Of a stretch of 64,000 nt of DNA, positions 17,073-28,416 are shown piece after piece. The notes under the pieces are model-generated. The model saw nothing but the letters and a program-made list of their open reading frames with translations. It did no database searches and had not been told where the DNA came from. This DNA is from Halobacteria archaeon HArc-gm2 (lineage in GTDB: Archaea; Halobacteriota; Halobacteria; Halobacteriales; Haloarculaceae), in NCBI GenBank assembly GCA_025517465.1, contig JAOPKE010000011.1, positions 1 to 64,000 of the forward strand, written 5' to 3'. Positions within the stretch are counted from its first letter, which is position 1. Every line of letters starts with the position of its first letter. Made by a program: the position numbers and the translations under genes.

Positions 17073-17668
17073 GCGGTGACGCCGGCCTGCTCCCTGGCCA
17101 GGACACCCGCCCGCACGAGGCCCAGCGTCGCAGCGACCTTGATCAGGTCCCCGGGGAGGAAGATGGCTGCGCCGACAGTCGCCGCGTGGACGAAGTCGTA
17201 CCCCGCGCTCACTGCCAACCAGGGAACGCCGATGGCGTAGATGACGGCGAGGCCGGCGACCAGCGCGACGGTCTGGGTCCCGAGTGACACCGTCGAGAGC
17301 GGTCTGGGGTCGAGCCCCCGGTGGACGATCAGGCCGATGACGACCGCCGCGACGACCCACGAGAGGATGTAGCCACCGGTCGGCCCGAGCAGGTAGGCGA
17401 GGCCGGCGCCGCCGTTGGAGAACACCGGTGCGCCGGCGACGCCGACGAGCACGTACAGCACCATCGAGAACGCGCCCCAGCGCGGGCCCAGCAGGAGTCC
17501 GGCGAAGAAGACGCCGAACACCTGGAAGGAGATAGGTGCCGGCAGGCCCGGGAGCGGGATGGAGACGTAGGCGAAGGCGGCGGTCAGCGCGGCGAGCACC
17601 GCCGCCAGCGCGACGTGTTTGACCGTCGCGTCACCGACGAGATCGACCGACTCGTGTTCCTGTGACAT
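17069..17668 (-). CDS. bioY: Biotin transporter substrate-binding subunit BioY
   Basis: A 199-residue six-helix S-component starting MSQEHESVDLVGDATVKHVA. The helix region ISFQVFGVFFAGLLLGPRWG and LLGPTGGYILSW are BioY-type. The ATG at 17668 is chosen over 17695 because the TATA box (TTATTTG on the minus strand, 17693-17699) sits 25-31 nt upstream. That box lies inside the spacer of the BirA operator at 17682-17713. First gene of bioY-ecfA-ecfT. Confidence 0.9.
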   Translation of the reverse strand: MSQEHESVDLVGDATVKHVALAAVLAALTAAFAYVSIPLPGLPAPISFQVFGVFFAGLLLGPRWGAFSMVLYVLVGVAGAPVFSNGGAGLAYLLGPTGGYILSWVVAAVVIGLIVHRGLDPRPLSTVSLGTQTVALVAGLAVIYAIGVPWLAVSAGYDFVHAATVGAAIFLPGDLIKVAATLGLVRAGVLAREQAGVTA

Positions 17669-17681
17669 GGCTCTCACTGGG

Positions 17682-17713
17682 CCGTAAACCGACAAATAAC
17701 TGCTGGTTTACGG
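17682..17713. promoter_or_regulatory. BirA-type biotin operator over the bioY promoter
   Basis: CCGTAAACC-N14-GGTTTACGG is a perfect 9-bp inverted repeat. It matches the BirA operator half-site (GTAAACC/GGTTTAC) known from bacteria, with the 14-nt spacing I recall for archaeal and Gram-positive sites. The spacer holds the bioY TATA box, so bound biotinyl-BirA would block TBP. Confidence 0.85.
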
Positions 17714-17785
17714 AGTTCGCAGCGCTACCGAACGACGGTGCAGGCGCTCACGAACCGGAGAACAGAGAGAAAACGCAGAGAGACG

Positions 17786-18412
17786 CTATCGCGCGGCGGC
17801 TGCGACGCGTTCCTTCTCGACCTTCTGGTTGACGGCGTAGGTCTGGACGTCGCCGTCGGCGGCGCCGATGAGTTGCTGGGCGAGCGCGTCCTCGGCGTCG
17901 GTCGTCGTCTTGAACGAGTCGCCGTAGACGCCCTCGGCGAGGAACTTGAGGCCCTGGTCGACGCGGCGCTGGGGCGCGACGTCGACGGCCTTGGGCACAC
18001 TGATCCCACCGTACTTCAGGCGGACGGTCTCCTCGCGCGGTGCGCTGTTCTCGACGGCGGTGACGAGCACCTGGACCGGGTTCTCGTCGGTCTGGTCGGC
18101 GATAATCTCGAAGGCGTCCTCGACGATAGTCGTCGCGAGCTGCTTCTTGCCCGTGTTCTCGTCGGTCTGCATCAGGCGGTTGATGAGCCGCTCGACGATG
18201 GAGATCTCGGACTTCTGGAACTGCTTGTTGGCGTGCCGGCCCATCGTGTGGGCGATCGGCGTGACCGTGATGTAGCGCTCGGTCGAGGGGTCCTGGTAGT
18301 CGACGTTGGTGACGTCCCACTCGCCGAACAGTTTGGCGACGGCGGTCTCCTGCTCTTGTGCTTCGTCGGCGCCGGCCTCGTCGTCGGCCGGCTCGGATTC
18401 TGATTCGCTCAT
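17786..18412 (-). CDS. rps7: 30S ribosomal protein uS7
   Basis: A 208-residue uS7, with the archaeal N-terminal extension (about 25 acidic residues). Core regions are RYITVTPIAHTMGRHANKQF, VERLINRLMQTDENTGKKQ, NPVQVLVTAVENSAPREE and RRVDQGLKFLAEG. It follows S12 by 3 nt, so they are one transcript. In many archaea elongation factor genes follow. Here the next gene on this strand is bioY, about 120 nt away. Confidence 0.96.
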   Translation of the reverse strand: MSESESEPADDEAGADEAQEQETAVAKLFGEWDVTNVDYQDPSTERYITVTPIAHTMGRHANKQFQKSEISIVERLINRLMQTDENTGKKQLATTIVEDAFEIIADQTDENPVQVLVTAVENSAPREETVRLKYGGISVPKAVDVAPQRRVDQGLKFLAEGVYGDSFKTTTDAEDALAQQLIGAADGDVQTYAVNQKVEKERVAAAAR

Positions 18413-18415
18413 CTG

Positions 18416-18844
18416 TTATCGCACCGGCTTCTCCGCGTTCCCGCGGACGAGTTCGAGCATGGCGACGCCGTTGACCTTGTCGACCTTGTAGTTGACGCCG
18501 GAGAGGTCCCCCATCGCACGACCCTTCGCCCCGCCGATGCCGGCGATGGTGACTTCGTCGTGTTCGTCGATGAAGGAGATGGCGCCGTCACCGGGACAGA
18601 ACGCGGTGACCTGCTTGCCGTTCTTGATCAGCTGGACCCGCACACACTTCCGGATCGCGGAGTTGGGCTGTTTCGCTTCGATACCGACCTTCTCGAGCAC
18701 GATCCCTCGACCCTGGGGGGCGCCCTCGAGCGGGTCCGAGGCCTTGCCCAGACCGCGCTCGCGGCGCGCGTAGTCAGAGTCGGACCACCGGTGGTTCTGG
18801 CGGTCCTTCTTGAGTTTGCGTGCGGCATATTTGCCGTTCGCCAT
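18416..18844 (-). CDS. rps12: 30S ribosomal protein uS12
   Basis: A 142-residue archaeal uS12 starting [20 protein letters not shown]. The universally conserved decoding-centre loop is [18 protein letters not shown], and the second loop is [14 protein letters not shown]. The ATG at 18844 is confirmed by the N-terminus and its own TATA box at 18871-18878; the upstream 25 residues of the open frame are spurious. Confidence 0.96.
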   Translation of the reverse strand: MANGKYAARKLKKDRQNHRWSDSDYARRERGLGKASDPLEGAPQGRGIVLEKVGIEAKQPNSAIRKCVRVQLIKNGKQVTAFCPGDGAISFIDEHDEVTIAGIGGAKGRAMGDLSGVNYKVDKVNGVAMLELVRGNAEKPVR

Positions 18845-18870
18845 AGTAGGCTTCGGTAACCCGCCGAGGT

Positions 18871-18878
18871 ACTTAAGA
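18871..18878 (-). promoter_or_regulatory. TATA box of the rps12-rps7 operon
   Basis: TCTTAAGT on the minus strand, centred about 30 nt before the S12 ATG. It shows that S12-S7 are transcribed separately from the RNA polymerase operon, from which a transducer gene separates them. Confidence 0.5.
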
Positions 18879-19042
18879 CTCCTCTTTCGACCCCGCCACG
18901 GTGCGGTGACACAGCCCACGTTCTGCCCCCGTTCCGCCCGGGAGAGTTTCCCTCCTGATAATTGGGGGCGAGGACTTTTACTGCCCGAATCGAGTCGTAT
19001 CCGTACCCAACAGGCTGTTGCCGATCGCCTTTACTTTCACGA

Positions 19043-21976
19043 ATGAGATTACAATCCCATCTCCCGGACGCTATCAGGAAGAGCTACCTGCGGAAGTTCG
19101 CCCTCGTCGTACTCGTCGTGCTCGTCGCGGTGTCGAGCCTCGGCGTGTACACCCAGCAGGCCGTCTCGGCCGAACTGACCGACCAGCGCGACGTCCAGCT
19201 CGAAACGAGTACGGTGCAGCAGGCCGACTCGATCGCGTCCTGGACCGCACGCCAGGAGGACACCACCCGGATGCTGTCGAACCACGAAGTGGTGCGAACC
19301 GGTAAGGAACCCGCCATCGCAGACGTTCTCGACAGGGAAGTGGAACGGCTCCCGGCCGACATCATCGACATCCACTACATAGACCCCTCGAAGGGAACTA
19401 TCGAGCGGAGCACTGGTACCTCGATGATGGGTGCGTCCATCGAGAGCACCGGCGCCGAGTGGGAGGGCGGCGAACTGACGTTCGACGGCCCGGACGACGT
19501 CGCTACGTCGAGCGCGTACCGCCACTTCGCACTGAACCGCCTGGCCTTCGCGAGTCCGGTCCCCGGCCGAGACACCGCGATCATGCTCGTCGTCGACACG
19601 GGCGCGACCGCTGCCGGGTTCCAGAACGCCATCGAGGGCGGGGAGACGCGCGTCCTCGACGGCGACGGGACGGTCACCTTCTCTCGAAACGGCAGCGAGG
19701 TTCACGAGACGGGGCCCTACGGCGACCACGCCGTGACGACGGACGCCGAGGACGGCAACGCCACCGTCCAGCGCGTCGGTGACTCCCTGGTCGCGGCCGC
19801 GGGCGTCCCCGGCACCGACTGGGTCGTCGTCAAGGAGGCACCGACGTCGTCGGCCTACGCGCTCCGCCAGCAGATCCAGACCGACCTGATCGCGCTCATC
19901 GCCGTCGCCATGGGCGGGTTCGTCGTTCTCGGTGTCATCGTCGGTCGCGACCTCACCGGCGCCCTGCCGCGACTCGCGACGCAGGCCCGCTCGCTGGCCG
20001 AAGGGGACCTGACGGCGTCGATGGACGAGACCGACCGGATCGACGAGATCGGCGACGTCAACGCCGCCTTCGGGGAGATTCAGCTCTACCTCCAGACGGT
20101 TGGCTCCCAGGCGGAGGCGCTCGCCTCCCAGGAGTTCGACGCCCCCGTCCTGGACCAGGACGTCCCCGGTGCGCTGGGTGACTCCCTCGACCGGATGCGC
20201 CGGGACCTGGAGGGATTCGTCGCCGACATCGAGCAGGCCCGCGCCGACTCCGAACGGGCGCGCGAAGAGGCCGAACAGCTCGCTTCGACACTCGAAACGC
20301 AGGCCGAGTCGTTCAGCCGGACGATGGAGCTGGCCGCCGACGGCGACCTCACCCAGCGCCTCGATTCGGACCTGGACAACGAGGCCATGGCCGCCATCGC
20401 GACGGCGTTCAACGACATGCTCTCCGAACTCCAGCACACGGTCGACCAGATAGACGACTTCGCCGCGGAGGTCGACGCCTCCAGCGAGACCATCTCGGCC
20501 AGCGCCGCCGAGGTCGAGGAGGCCAGTTCGCAGGTCAGCGACACGGTCCAGGAGATCGCCGCCGACGCCGAGCGCCAGGACCGCAACGTCTCCCAGGCCG
20601 CCGGGGAGATGACCGACCTGTCGGCGACCATCGAGGAGGTCGCCTCCTCGGCCACCGAGGTCGCCAACCGGTCCCAGCGGGCCGCCGCGGCCGGCGAGGA
20701 CGGCAGCGAGGCCGCCACCGCGACCGTCGCCGAGATGAACGCCATCGAGGAGACGGCCGCCGAGACCGCCGAGCAGATGGAACGCCTCGACGAGGAGATG
20801 GCCGACATCGAGGAAGTCGTCGCCTTCATCGACCAGATCGCCGACCAGACGAACATGCTCGCGCTCAACGCCTCCATCGAGGCCGCCCGCGCGGGCGAGG
20901 CCGGCCAGGGATTCGCCGTCGTCGCCGACGAGATCAAGTCCCTGGCCCAGGAGACCACCGAGGCCACCGACGAAATCGCGGCGATGATCGACGAGGTCCA
21001 GGACGCCACGACCGAGGCCGTCGACGACGTCCGCGAGATGGGCGACCGCGTCGAGTCCGGCGTCGACTCCGTCGAGGAGACCGTCGACACGCTCGAAGAG
21101 ATCGTCGACCAGGTCGAGGACGCCGACGCCGGCGTCCAGTCCATCGCCGACGCCACGGACGACCAGGCCGCCTCCACCGAGGAGGTCGTCGCCATGGTCG
21201 ACCAGGTCGGCGACGTCAGCGAACAGACCCTCGCGCGCGCCCAGAACGCCGCCGCAGCGACCGAGCAACAGACCGCCTCCATCACCGAGGTGACCCGGAA
21301 CATCCGGTCGCTCTCCGGGCGGGCGAGCGACCTGCGCGACCTCGTCGACCAGTTCGAGGTCGAGGGCGAGGCCACCGCCGCGTCGGTGGCGGACCCGGTG
21401 ACCGACGGGGACGCGGGTCCAGACCCGGCGAACGAGAACTCGGCGGACGAGGACGTCCCGGCAGACGGGGGCGAGGCGGCCGAGGAAGACGACGGGTTCC
21501 CGGAGACCGAGGAAGGCGAGTGGACGCCGATCGCCGAGGACGACGGTCGGCACGCGGACGACGAGTCCCCTGCGGACGCCGGTGACGACGGCGCCCCGAC
21601 CGCCGAGGTCGAAGCACCGGTGGACGATGCGGTCGACGCATCGGTGGAGTCTCCGGACGACGCCGACGGCGCCACAGACGGTTCCAGCCTCGGCCGAGTC
21701 ACGGACGGCGCCGCCGGCCTCGTGAGCGACGCGACTGACCGAGTTCGCCTGCCCGACCGGGCCGGAGTCTCCGACCGGATGGACGGGCTGAGGAGTCGAT
21801 TGCGTGGCGCGACGGACCGCGTGGCCGGGGCGGTCGGCGGACTGACGACCCGGCGTTCCGAGCACGAGGACCCGCTGGACGACGCGCTGGCGACAGACGG
21901 AGACGGAGCAGCGGCCGACGACGACCAGACCGTCGCGGACTTCGACGACCCGGCGCCCGCCTCGGACGACGACTAG
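19043..21976 (+). CDS. Methyl-accepting chemotaxis transducer (Htr family)
   Basis: A 977-residue transducer. TM1 is at about residues 17-36 ([14 protein letters not shown]), an extracellular dCache-like domain spans about 40-285, TM2 is near 290-310 and HAMP follows ([17 protein letters not shown]). A long coiled-coil signalling domain has its tip at [18 protein letters not shown], and then an acidic C-terminal tail of about 180 residues. The ATG at 19043 is chosen because the extra upstream residues are implausible. It sits in reverse orientation between nusA and rps12, splitting an otherwise conserved gene string. The ligand is unknown. Confidence 0.9.
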   Translation: MRLQSHLPDAIRKSYLRKFALVVLVVLVAVSSLGVYTQQAVSAELTDQRDVQLETSTVQQADSIASWTARQEDTTRMLSNHEVVRTGKEPAIADVLDREVERLPADIIDIHYIDPSKGTIERSTGTSMMGASIESTGAEWEGGELTFDGPDDVATSSAYRHFALNRLAFASPVPGRDTAIMLVVDTGATAAGFQNAIEGGETRVLDGDGTVTFSRNGSEVHETGPYGDHAVTTDAEDGNATVQRVGDSLVAAAGVPGTDWVVVKEAPTSSAYALRQQIQTDLIALIAVAMGGFVVLGVIVGRDLTGALPRLATQARSLAEGDLTASMDETDRIDEIGDVNAAFGEIQLYLQTVGSQAEALASQEFDAPVLDQDVPGALGDSLDRMRRDLEGFVADIEQARADSERAREEAEQLASTLETQAESFSRTMELAADGDLTQRLDSDLDNEAMAAIATAFNDMLSELQHTVDQIDDFAAEVDASSETISASAAEVEEASSQVSDTVQEIAADAERQDRNVSQAAGEMTDLSATIEEVASSATEVANRSQRAAAAGEDGSEAATATVAEMNAIEETAAETAEQMERLDEEMADIEEVVAFIDQIADQTNMLALNASIEAARAGEAGQGFAVVADEIKSLAQETTEATDEIAAMIDEVQDATTEAVDDVREMGDRVESGVDSVEETVDTLEEIVDQVEDADAGVQSIADATDDQAASTEEVVAMVDQVGDVSEQTLARAQNAAAATEQQTASITEVTRNIRSLSGRASDLRDLVDQFEVEGEATAASVADPVTDGDAGPDPANENSADEDVPADGGEAAEEDDGFPETEEGEWTPIAEDDGRHADDESPADAGDDGAPTAEVEAPVDDAVDASVESPDDADGATDGSSLGRVTDGAAGLVSDATDRVRLPDRAGVSDRMDGLRSRLRGATDRVAGAVGGLTTRRSEHEDPLDDALATDGDGAAADDDQTVADFDDPAPASDDD

Positions 21977-22054
21977 CGCGGGTCGCTCTCTTTTCGCCGT
22001 TCGGGCTACCGAGTCGTCACTGGGGGACTGTCGAACGCCGAAAAGAGCGACCGC

Positions 22055-22480
22055 CTACGTCAGTTCGATGCCGTCGACGTCGCAGTGGCGCTCGGCCAGG
22101 CGACGCGCGGCGTCGATGTTCTTCCCGCCGGTGCCGATGGCGACGCCGCGGTCCTCACTGGCCACCTCGACGTAGGCGACGGTGTCCTGGTTCCGCGAGA
22201 TGGTGACGTTGTTCACCGTGGCGGGCGCCAGCGCGTTGGCGACGACCCCAGCGGCGGAAGGGGCGTCCTCGACGAGTTTGACGTCCCGGTCGAGTTCGCG
22301 CTCGACGCGCTCGACGTTGCGACCGCCGGGGCCGATGGCGTCGGCCATCTCGCCGGCCTCGACGAGGAAGACGACCAGATCGTGGTCCTCGACGACGACG
22401 CAGTCCCGGACGCCGACGCCGGCCTCGTCCTCGAACAGCGCGAGGTGCCGGCGGGCCTCGTCCGAGCGTTCGACGACCAT
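22055..22480 (-). CDS. nusA: NusA-like transcription factor (KH domains)
   Basis: A 141-residue archaeal NusA homologue with KH domains only. The first KH has MADAIGPGGRNVERVERELD and the second has GVAIGTGGKNIDAARRLAE; both carry the GxxG RNA-binding loop. It lacks the N-terminal polymerase-binding and S1 parts of bacterial NusA, as is normal in archaea. Its ATG overlaps the rpoA2 stop by 1 nt, and it ends the RNA polymerase operon. Confidence 0.95.
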   Translation of the reverse strand: MVVERSDEARRHLALFEDEAGVGVRDCVVVEDHDLVVFLVEAGEMADAIGPGGRNVERVERELDRDVKLVEDAPSAAGVVANALAPATVNNVTISRNQDTVAYVEVASEDRGVAIGTGGKNIDAARRLAERHCDVDGIELT

Positions 22481-23667
22481 CAGTCCTGTTTGGCACCCAT
22501 CCGCAGGTCGACGTCGCCGGTGCCGAGCTTGATCGGCTTCCCGACGATGACGTTCTCCGTGACGCCGTCGAGGGCGTCGATCTCGCCGTGGATCGCGGCG
22601 TCGAGCAGGTGGTTGACCGTCACCTCGAACGCCGCCCGCGCGAGGACGGACTGCTTGTTGCCGGAGATGCCGTGGCGACCGATGGACTCGATCTCGCCGC
22701 GGTTCGTCATGATGTCGGCGACCAGCATCAGGTGGCGGATGTTCACGTCGTCGAGGCCCTGCTCTTCGAGCGTGTGCATCGTCTCGTTGATCAGGGTCTC
22801 GCGGGCCGCCTCGATGCCGAGTTCGCTCTTGATCTCGTGGATGTTGTTACACGTCGTCCGCGAGGCGTCGACGCCCTCGATGCCGAGCACGTCGCCGAAC
22901 GCGGAGCCCTCGGTGTAGAGGACGAACTCCTCGCCGTCGTCGGTCTCCTCTTTCCGGATGACGACGCGGTTGATCTCCTCGATCCCCTTGAAGACGATCT
23001 CCCGGAGTTCCTCGACCAGCTGGAGCAGGTCCCGGTAGGACGGCTCCTCGGGTCCGAACTCGATGACCGTCCCCGATCGTCGGGTTTTCACGCCGAGGTT
23101 CGACTCGATTGTCTCGGCGATCTCGTCGGCGACGTCCTCCGTGCGGGAGACCGTCGGCCACCGCTCCATCAGCGTCTCGTCGTTCAGGTCGATCTGGACG
23201 AGCATGTCGGCGACGTTCGTCGAGATGTCACCCAGCGCGAGGATGCGCGTCGCCTCGATGTTCCAGACGACCTCGTGGGCCTTCTCCCGGTCGGTCGCGT
23301 ACTCGTCGTCGAGGTGGACCGTCATCATCGGGGTGTCCGGGGTCTTCCGGGCGTCCACCAGCTCGATGAGCCGGGGCAGCCCCTGCGTGACGTCGATCTC
23401 GGCGACGCCCGCGTAGTGGAACGTGTTCATCGTCATCTGCGTCCCAGGCTCCCCGATGGACTGGGCCGAGACGGTTCCCACGGGGTCGAGCGGGTCGACC
23501 CGGGTGTCGAGGTACCGTGACTCGACGGCCCTGGCGACGTCGTCGGCCTCGTCGACGGTGAGACCCCGCTGTTCGACCGTGTCGTACACCTCGTCCTTGA
23601 GGCGTCGCGGGAGGTCGGTGTCCTCCACGACGGCCTCGACGTCGTCGGATACGTCTGCTCGTGTCAT
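22480..23667 (-). CDS. rpoA2: DNA-directed RNA polymerase subunit A''
   Basis: A 395-residue C-terminal half of the largest RNA polymerase subunit (Rpo1C). It carries [20 protein letters not shown] of the bridge helix/trigger loop region near residue 65, and [17 protein letters not shown] just after it. The split from A' is universal in archaea. The ATG overlaps the rpoA1 stop by 1 nt. Confidence 0.97.
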   Translation of the reverse strand: MTRADVSDDVEAVVEDTDLPRRLKDEVYDTVEQRGLTVDEADDVARAVESRYLDTRVDPLDPVGTVSAQSIGEPGTQMTMNTFHYAGVAEIDVTQGLPRLIELVDARKTPDTPMMTVHLDDEYATDREKAHEVVWNIEATRILALGDISTNVADMLVQIDLNDETLMERWPTVSRTEDVADEIAETIESNLGVKTRRSGTVIEFGPEEPSYRDLLQLVEELREIVFKGIEEINRVVIRKEETDDGEEFVLYTEGSAFGDVLGIEGVDASRTTCNNIHEIKSELGIEAARETLINETMHTLEEQGLDDVNIRHLMLVADIMTNRGEIESIGRHGISGNKQSVLARAAFEVTVNHLLDAAIHGEIDALDGVTENVIVGKPIKLGTGDVDLRMGAKQD

Positions 23668-26585
23668 CAGTCGTCACCCTCCGCCATCCACCAGTCGTCC
23701 GCGTGTTCGGACAGGTTCGTCGGCTCGGCGCGCTCGCCGAGGAACTCCTGTTTCTGTTCGGCCGACTGGAACTCCTCGTCGAGGACGCGGTCGGCGATGC
23801 CCTCGACGTCGACGCTGTTCTCCTCGTCGGAGGAGACTCGCACCGGCGAGGTGCCGTCCTCGCCGAACTCGAACTGGACGATGGTGTCCGAGGTGTCCCG
23901 GACGGTGCCGTCGTACTGGGTCTCCAGTTCCGAGAGCGCGTTGATGAGCCGGCGCTGCAGGTAGCCGGACTTGGAGGTCCGGACTGCCGTGTCGACCAGC
24001 CCCTCGCGACCGCCCATCGCGTGGAAGAAGAACTCCTTGGGGTCGAGGCCGCTGCGGTAGGAGGCCTCGACGAAGCCGTGGGCGTCCGCAGAGAGGTCGT
24101 CCTGCTTGAAGTGACTCAGGGTACGATCCTCGTACCCGCGGTTGATCCGCTCGCCCCGAACCGCCTGCTGGCCGACGCAGCCGGCCATCTGGGTGAGGTT
24201 CAACAGCGAGCCACGCGCGCCGGACTCGGCCATGACGACGGCCGGGTTGTCGTCCGCGAAGTGGTCCTCCGCGATGTCACCGGCGGAGTCACGTGCCTTG
24301 CCGAGCGTCTGCATGATCTTCATCTCCAGGGTCTCGTCGACCGTGCGGCCCGGGAGCGACTCGAGTTCGCCCCGGTCGTAGGTCTCGATGAGCTCCTGGA
24401 CGCGCTCGTAGGCGTTGTCGATTGCTTCCTGGATGTGCTCCTCTGCGGCCTCCGGGATGGACTCGTCGTCGATCCCGATCGAGAACCCGAAGTGCATGAT
24501 CGAGCGCATCGCCAGCGAGGCGACCTCGTTGATCAGGATGCGCGCCCTGGTCTTCGAGTACATCTTCGCCGTGGTGTCGACGATCTCGCCGCCGAAGCCG
24601 CCGACGGCGCTGTCGTCGATAGTCCCTTCGAGCAACTGACCGTCCTCGATGACGACGTCGTCGCCGGCCTCGCTCGTGAACGCCAGGTTCATGTCGTCGG
24701 GGAGGAGCTCCGAGAACAGGTCACGGCCGGTCCAGTACGGCGTGCCGTCCTCGGTACCCGAGGGCTCCGGCAGTTCGTCGATCCGCGTGGCGCGAAGCAG
24801 GTCCAGGGCCTGGGTCTCGTTGAAGTGCGGGTTCTCGTGGGTCAGCAGGTACGTCCCGCTGATGTGGTCCTGGATGGCGCCGATGATGTTCTCACCGAAG
24901 CGCGGGCTGAGGATCTGCTCCTGGACGCGCATGAGGACGCGGGCCTCCGCACGGGCCTCCTCGTTCTGCAGCGCGTGCATGTTCATCTCGTCGCCGTCGA
25001 AGTCGGCGTTGTACGGCGGACAGACGACGGTGTTGAGCCGGAACGTCTTGTACGGCATCACGACCACTTCGTGGGCCATGATCGACATCCGGTGGAGCGA
25101 CGGCTGGCGGTTGAAGATGATGATGTCGCCGTCGATGAGGTGCCGGCTGACCTCCCAGCCGGGCTCGACCTTCTCCGAGAGCTCCTCGCAGTTCTTCTCG
25201 GTCACCTTGAGTCGGCGGCCGTCGGGCCGCTTGACGTAGTTGGCACCGGGGTGGGCCTCGGGCCCGTTCGCCACGTAGCGCTGGGCCTCCTCGAGGTTGC
25301 GCTCGTTGACGTTCATCGTCTGGGTCATCTCGCTGGCGACCCGGTCCGGCACGCCCACTTCGTTCAGCGAGAGCGTCGGGTCCGGCGAGATGACGGTTCG
25401 CGCCGAGAAGTTGACGCGCTTCCCGGACAGCGAGCCACGGAAACGGCCCTCCTTGCCCTTGAGGCGCTGGGAGAGGGTCTTGAGCGGTCGGCCGGAGCGG
25501 TGTCGCGCCGGCGGCGTGCCCGAGATCTCGTTGTCCATGAACGTGGTGACGTGGTACTGGAGCAGTTCCCAGAGGTCCTCGATAATCAGCTGTGGGGCAC
25601 CCGCCTCGCGGTTCTCCATGAACCGCTGGTTGATGCGGATGATGTCCACGAGTTTGTGGGTGAGGTCGTCCTCGGAACGCTGGCCGTTGTCGAGCGTGAT
25701 GGAGGGACGGGCGGTGACCGGCGGCACCGGCAGCACCGTCAGGATCATCCACTCCGGTCGGGAGCGTTCTGCCACCATCCCGAGCACTTCGATGTCCTCG
25801 TCCGGGATGTCCTCGAACCAGTCCCGGATGTCGCTGGGCATCAGCTTGTTCATGTCCTCCTCGGTCAGGTCGACGTCGAGGACCTTCTCGATGGCCTTGC
25901 GGTCCTCCTCGCGGGGCCGGAACTCCCCGGAGATGATCTCCTGGACGCGCGAGGCGGCGATGCCGGTCTTGTCCGACAGTTCCTGGGGGGAGACTGGCTG
26001 GGAGTCCTCTTCTTCCTCGTCGCCCTCCATGGCGGCGACGATGCGCTGGGAGAACTCCGAAGAGAGCACCTGCTGGACCTCGTAGTACGTCGTCGGCTTC
26101 TCGTGCTGGATGTCGTACTGGACCTCGCCGCAGAACGGACAGGTGTCCTTCTTTCGGGCCTGCCGGATGGCGGCCTTGGTGACGTCGTTGAGGTCCTCCT
26201 GCAGTTCGCGCGTGCGGGTGAGACGGTCGCGGAACTCGTCGCGCTCGTGCTCGTCTAACACCAGGCGCGAACAGTTGCGACAGGTGCCCCGGAGCAGACG
26301 GCGGATGAGCTTGTTGAAGCCGACGTGGATGACCGGCGCCGCGAGTTCGATGTGGCCGAAGTGGCCGTTACACGACCCGGAGTGCTTGCCGCAGGTCTTG
26401 CACTCCAGTCCCGGGTCGATGACGCCCAGGCGCGGGTCCATCAGCCCCATGTCGATGGGGAAGCCGTCGTCGTCGTACGTGTCGGCCGTGATGACCTTCG
26501 TCGCGCTCATCTCCCGGTACTCCTCGGGGTCCATCAGGCCGAAGTTGAGGGACCCGATCGTTTTGGGTGTCTGTTGTGAACTCAT
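23667..26585 (-). CDS. rpoA1: DNA-directed RNA polymerase subunit A'
   Basis: A 972-residue Rpo1N. The N-terminal zinc clamp ([19 protein letters not shown], then CRNCSRL) and the catalytic metal-A motif [12 protein letters not shown] near residue 527 are visible, with [20 protein letters not shown] before it. Starts right after rpoB1 (1-nt gap). No sign of an intein. Confidence 0.98.
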   Translation of the reverse strand: MSSQQTPKTIGSLNFGLMDPEEYREMSATKVITADTYDDDGFPIDMGLMDPRLGVIDPGLECKTCGKHSGSCNGHFGHIELAAPVIHVGFNKLIRRLLRGTCRNCSRLVLDEHERDEFRDRLTRTRELQEDLNDVTKAAIRQARKKDTCPFCGEVQYDIQHEKPTTYYEVQQVLSSEFSQRIVAAMEGDEEEEDSQPVSPQELSDKTGIAASRVQEIISGEFRPREEDRKAIEKVLDVDLTEEDMNKLMPSDIRDWFEDIPDEDIEVLGMVAERSRPEWMILTVLPVPPVTARPSITLDNGQRSEDDLTHKLVDIIRINQRFMENREAGAPQLIIEDLWELLQYHVTTFMDNEISGTPPARHRSGRPLKTLSQRLKGKEGRFRGSLSGKRVNFSARTVISPDPTLSLNEVGVPDRVASEMTQTMNVNERNLEEAQRYVANGPEAHPGANYVKRPDGRRLKVTEKNCEELSEKVEPGWEVSRHLIDGDIIIFNRQPSLHRMSIMAHEVVVMPYKTFRLNTVVCPPYNADFDGDEMNMHALQNEEARAEARVLMRVQEQILSPRFGENIIGAIQDHISGTYLLTHENPHFNETQALDLLRATRIDELPEPSGTEDGTPYWTGRDLFSELLPDDMNLAFTSEAGDDVVIEDGQLLEGTIDDSAVGGFGGEIVDTTAKMYSKTRARILINEVASLAMRSIMHFGFSIGIDDESIPEAAEEHIQEAIDNAYERVQELIETYDRGELESLPGRTVDETLEMKIMQTLGKARDSAGDIAEDHFADDNPAVVMAESGARGSLLNLTQMAGCVGQQAVRGERINRGYEDRTLSHFKQDDLSADAHGFVEASYRSGLDPKEFFFHAMGGREGLVDTAVRTSKSGYLQRRLINALSELETQYDGTVRDTSDTIVQFEFGEDGTSPVRVSSDEENSVDVEGIADRVLDEEFQSAEQKQEFLGERAEPTNLSEHADDWWMAEGDD

Positions 26586-26586
26586 C

Positions 26587-28413
26587 TTAGACTGCGTCCT
26601 CCAGTTCGATGCGCGGGGCGATGCCGAGCGCCTTCATCTCGTCGAGCAGGAGCTTGAACGCGTAGGACATCTCCACCTCGTGGACGTCCGTCTCCTCGTC
26701 ACAGTTCGGACAGTAGATGCGGCGTTGCTCGACGTTCTCGACGGCGGACATGCCACACTGGCCACAGACGTTGATCCACTCGCGGTCGGACTCGTCGAGG
26801 AGCCGTTCCTTGAGCGCCATCGCCGCGCCGTGACCGATGAGCACGTCCCGTTCCATCTCACCCACGCGGAGACCACCCTCCCGGGCGCGCCCCTCGGTGG
26901 GCTGGCGGGTCAGCACCTGCACGGGCCCGCGCGAGCGGGCGTGCAGCTTGTTCGAGACCATGTGGTAGAGCTTCTGGTAGAAGATGCTCCCAACGAAGAT
27001 CTCGGCCTCGATCTTCTCGCCGGTGACGCCGGAGTACATGACTTCCTTCCCGGAGGAGTCGAAGCCGTGGTCGACCAGCGCACCGCGCAGTTCCTCCTCG
27101 TCCTCGCCGGTGAAGGCCGTGCCGTCGACGCGGCGGCCTTCGAGCGAGCCGACCTTGCCGCCCAGCATCTCCAGGACGTGGCCGACCGTCATGCGCGATG
27201 GGAGCGCGTGCGGGTTCAGGACCAGGTCGGGGACGACGCCCTGTTCGGTGAAGGGCATGTCCTCCTGGGGCGCCAGGTGACCGACGACGCCTTTCTGGCC
27301 GTGCCGAGATGCGAACTTGTCGCCCAGTTCCGGAATCCGCTCGTCACGGACGCTGACCTTGGAGAGCTTCGAGCCGTCCTCGCCCTCCATCAGCGTGACC
27401 GTGTCGACGACCCCGGACTCGCCCGAACGCATCGTCACGGACGTCTCCCGGCGCTTCTGTGGCGAGAGACCGCCCATGTCGTCGGGCTCTTCGAGGAACC
27501 GCGGCGGCGACGTCTTGCCGAGCAGGACGTCGTTCTCGCCGACGCGGGTCTCGGGGTTGACGAGGCCGTCCTCGTCGAGGTGGGTGTACGCTTCCTCGCC
27601 GCGCGCACCGCGGACCTCGTCGTCGGGCTTCTCGAAGCGGTCCTCCTGGCCGCCGGGGTAGCGCCGTTCCTCGCCCTCGTACGTTCGGAAGAAGTGCGAG
27701 CGAGCGAGCGCGCGCTCGACGGAGCCGCGGTTCATGACGAGCGCGTCCTCGATGTTGAACCCCTCGTAGCTCATGACCGCGACGACGAAATTCTGGGCGG
27801 CCGGGCGGTCGTCGTAGCCGATCTGTTCGGTGGTCTGGGTCTTGACCATCGAGAGCTGCGGGTAGTGCAGCAGGTGCTGGCGCGTGTCCGGGCGAATGCG
27901 GTAGTTCGCGGAGGGGAGCCCCAGCGACTGCTTGATCATCCCCGACCCCATCGTAATGCGGGGCGAGGCGTTGTGCTCGGGGTAGGGGATCATCCCGGCA
28001 CCGATGCCGAAGATGAGCTGCGGGTCCACTTCGAGGTGCGTGTGGTCCTCGGTGAGGTCCTCTTCCTCGACGCCGACGAGGATGTCCTCTTCCTCCTCGG
28101 CGTCGATGAACTCGACCTTGCCGCGGTCGACCAGTTCCTCGAACTCCAGGTCGCCGTCCTTCAGCGCCGTGACCTCCTCCTCGTCGATGAGGGGCTCGCC
28201 GTTCTCGACGACCAGGAGCGGTCGGCGGGCGCGGCCGGCGTCGGCGTTGACGATGACCTCGTCGGTGCGGTCGCGCACGGAGACGTTGACCATCTCCGAG
28301 ACGTCGCCCCGGCGTCGGGCCTGCCGGATCTGTTCTGCGAGCTGTTCGGGGCTGGGATGGGTCCCAACCAGACTGCCGTTGACGTACACTTTGGCGTCGC
28401 GTCCCTGACTCAT
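26587..28413 (-). CDS. rpoB1: DNA-directed RNA polymerase subunit B'
   Basis: A 608-residue C-terminal half of subunit 2. It has the lysine-rich active-site region [16 protein letters not shown], the hybrid-binding/anchor region [19 protein letters not shown], and a C-terminal zinc site (CGQCGMSA, then CPNCDEETD). Splitting of B into B'' and B' is usual for halophiles and many methanogens. It starts 3 nt after rpoB2. Confidence 0.98.
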   Translation of the reverse strand: MSQGRDAKVYVNGSLVGTHPSPEQLAEQIRQARRRGDVSEMVNVSVRDRTDEVIVNADAGRARRPLLVVENGEPLIDEEEVTALKDGDLEFEELVDRGKVEFIDAEEEEDILVGVEEEDLTEDHTHLEVDPQLIFGIGAGMIPYPEHNASPRITMGSGMIKQSLGLPSANYRIRPDTRQHLLHYPQLSMVKTQTTEQIGYDDRPAAQNFVVAVMSYEGFNIEDALVMNRGSVERALARSHFFRTYEGEERRYPGGQEDRFEKPDDEVRGARGEEAYTHLDEDGLVNPETRVGENDVLLGKTSPPRFLEEPDDMGGLSPQKRRETSVTMRSGESGVVDTVTLMEGEDGSKLSKVSVRDERIPELGDKFASRHGQKGVVGHLAPQEDMPFTEQGVVPDLVLNPHALPSRMTVGHVLEMLGGKVGSLEGRRVDGTAFTGEDEEELRGALVDHGFDSSGKEVMYSGVTGEKIEAEIFVGSIFYQKLYHMVSNKLHARSRGPVQVLTRQPTEGRAREGGLRVGEMERDVLIGHGAAMALKERLLDESDREWINVCGQCGMSAVENVEQRRIYCPNCDEETDVHEVEMSYAFKLLLDEMKALGIAPRIELEDAV

Positions 28414-28416
28414 GAT

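Noticed and set aside
19049-21865. 938-residue minus-strand open frame across the transducer gene
   Set aside because: It is the antisense shadow of a high-G+C coding sequence. The opposite strand has complete transducer domains; this frame has Gly/Val/Arg-rich sequence with no family motif.
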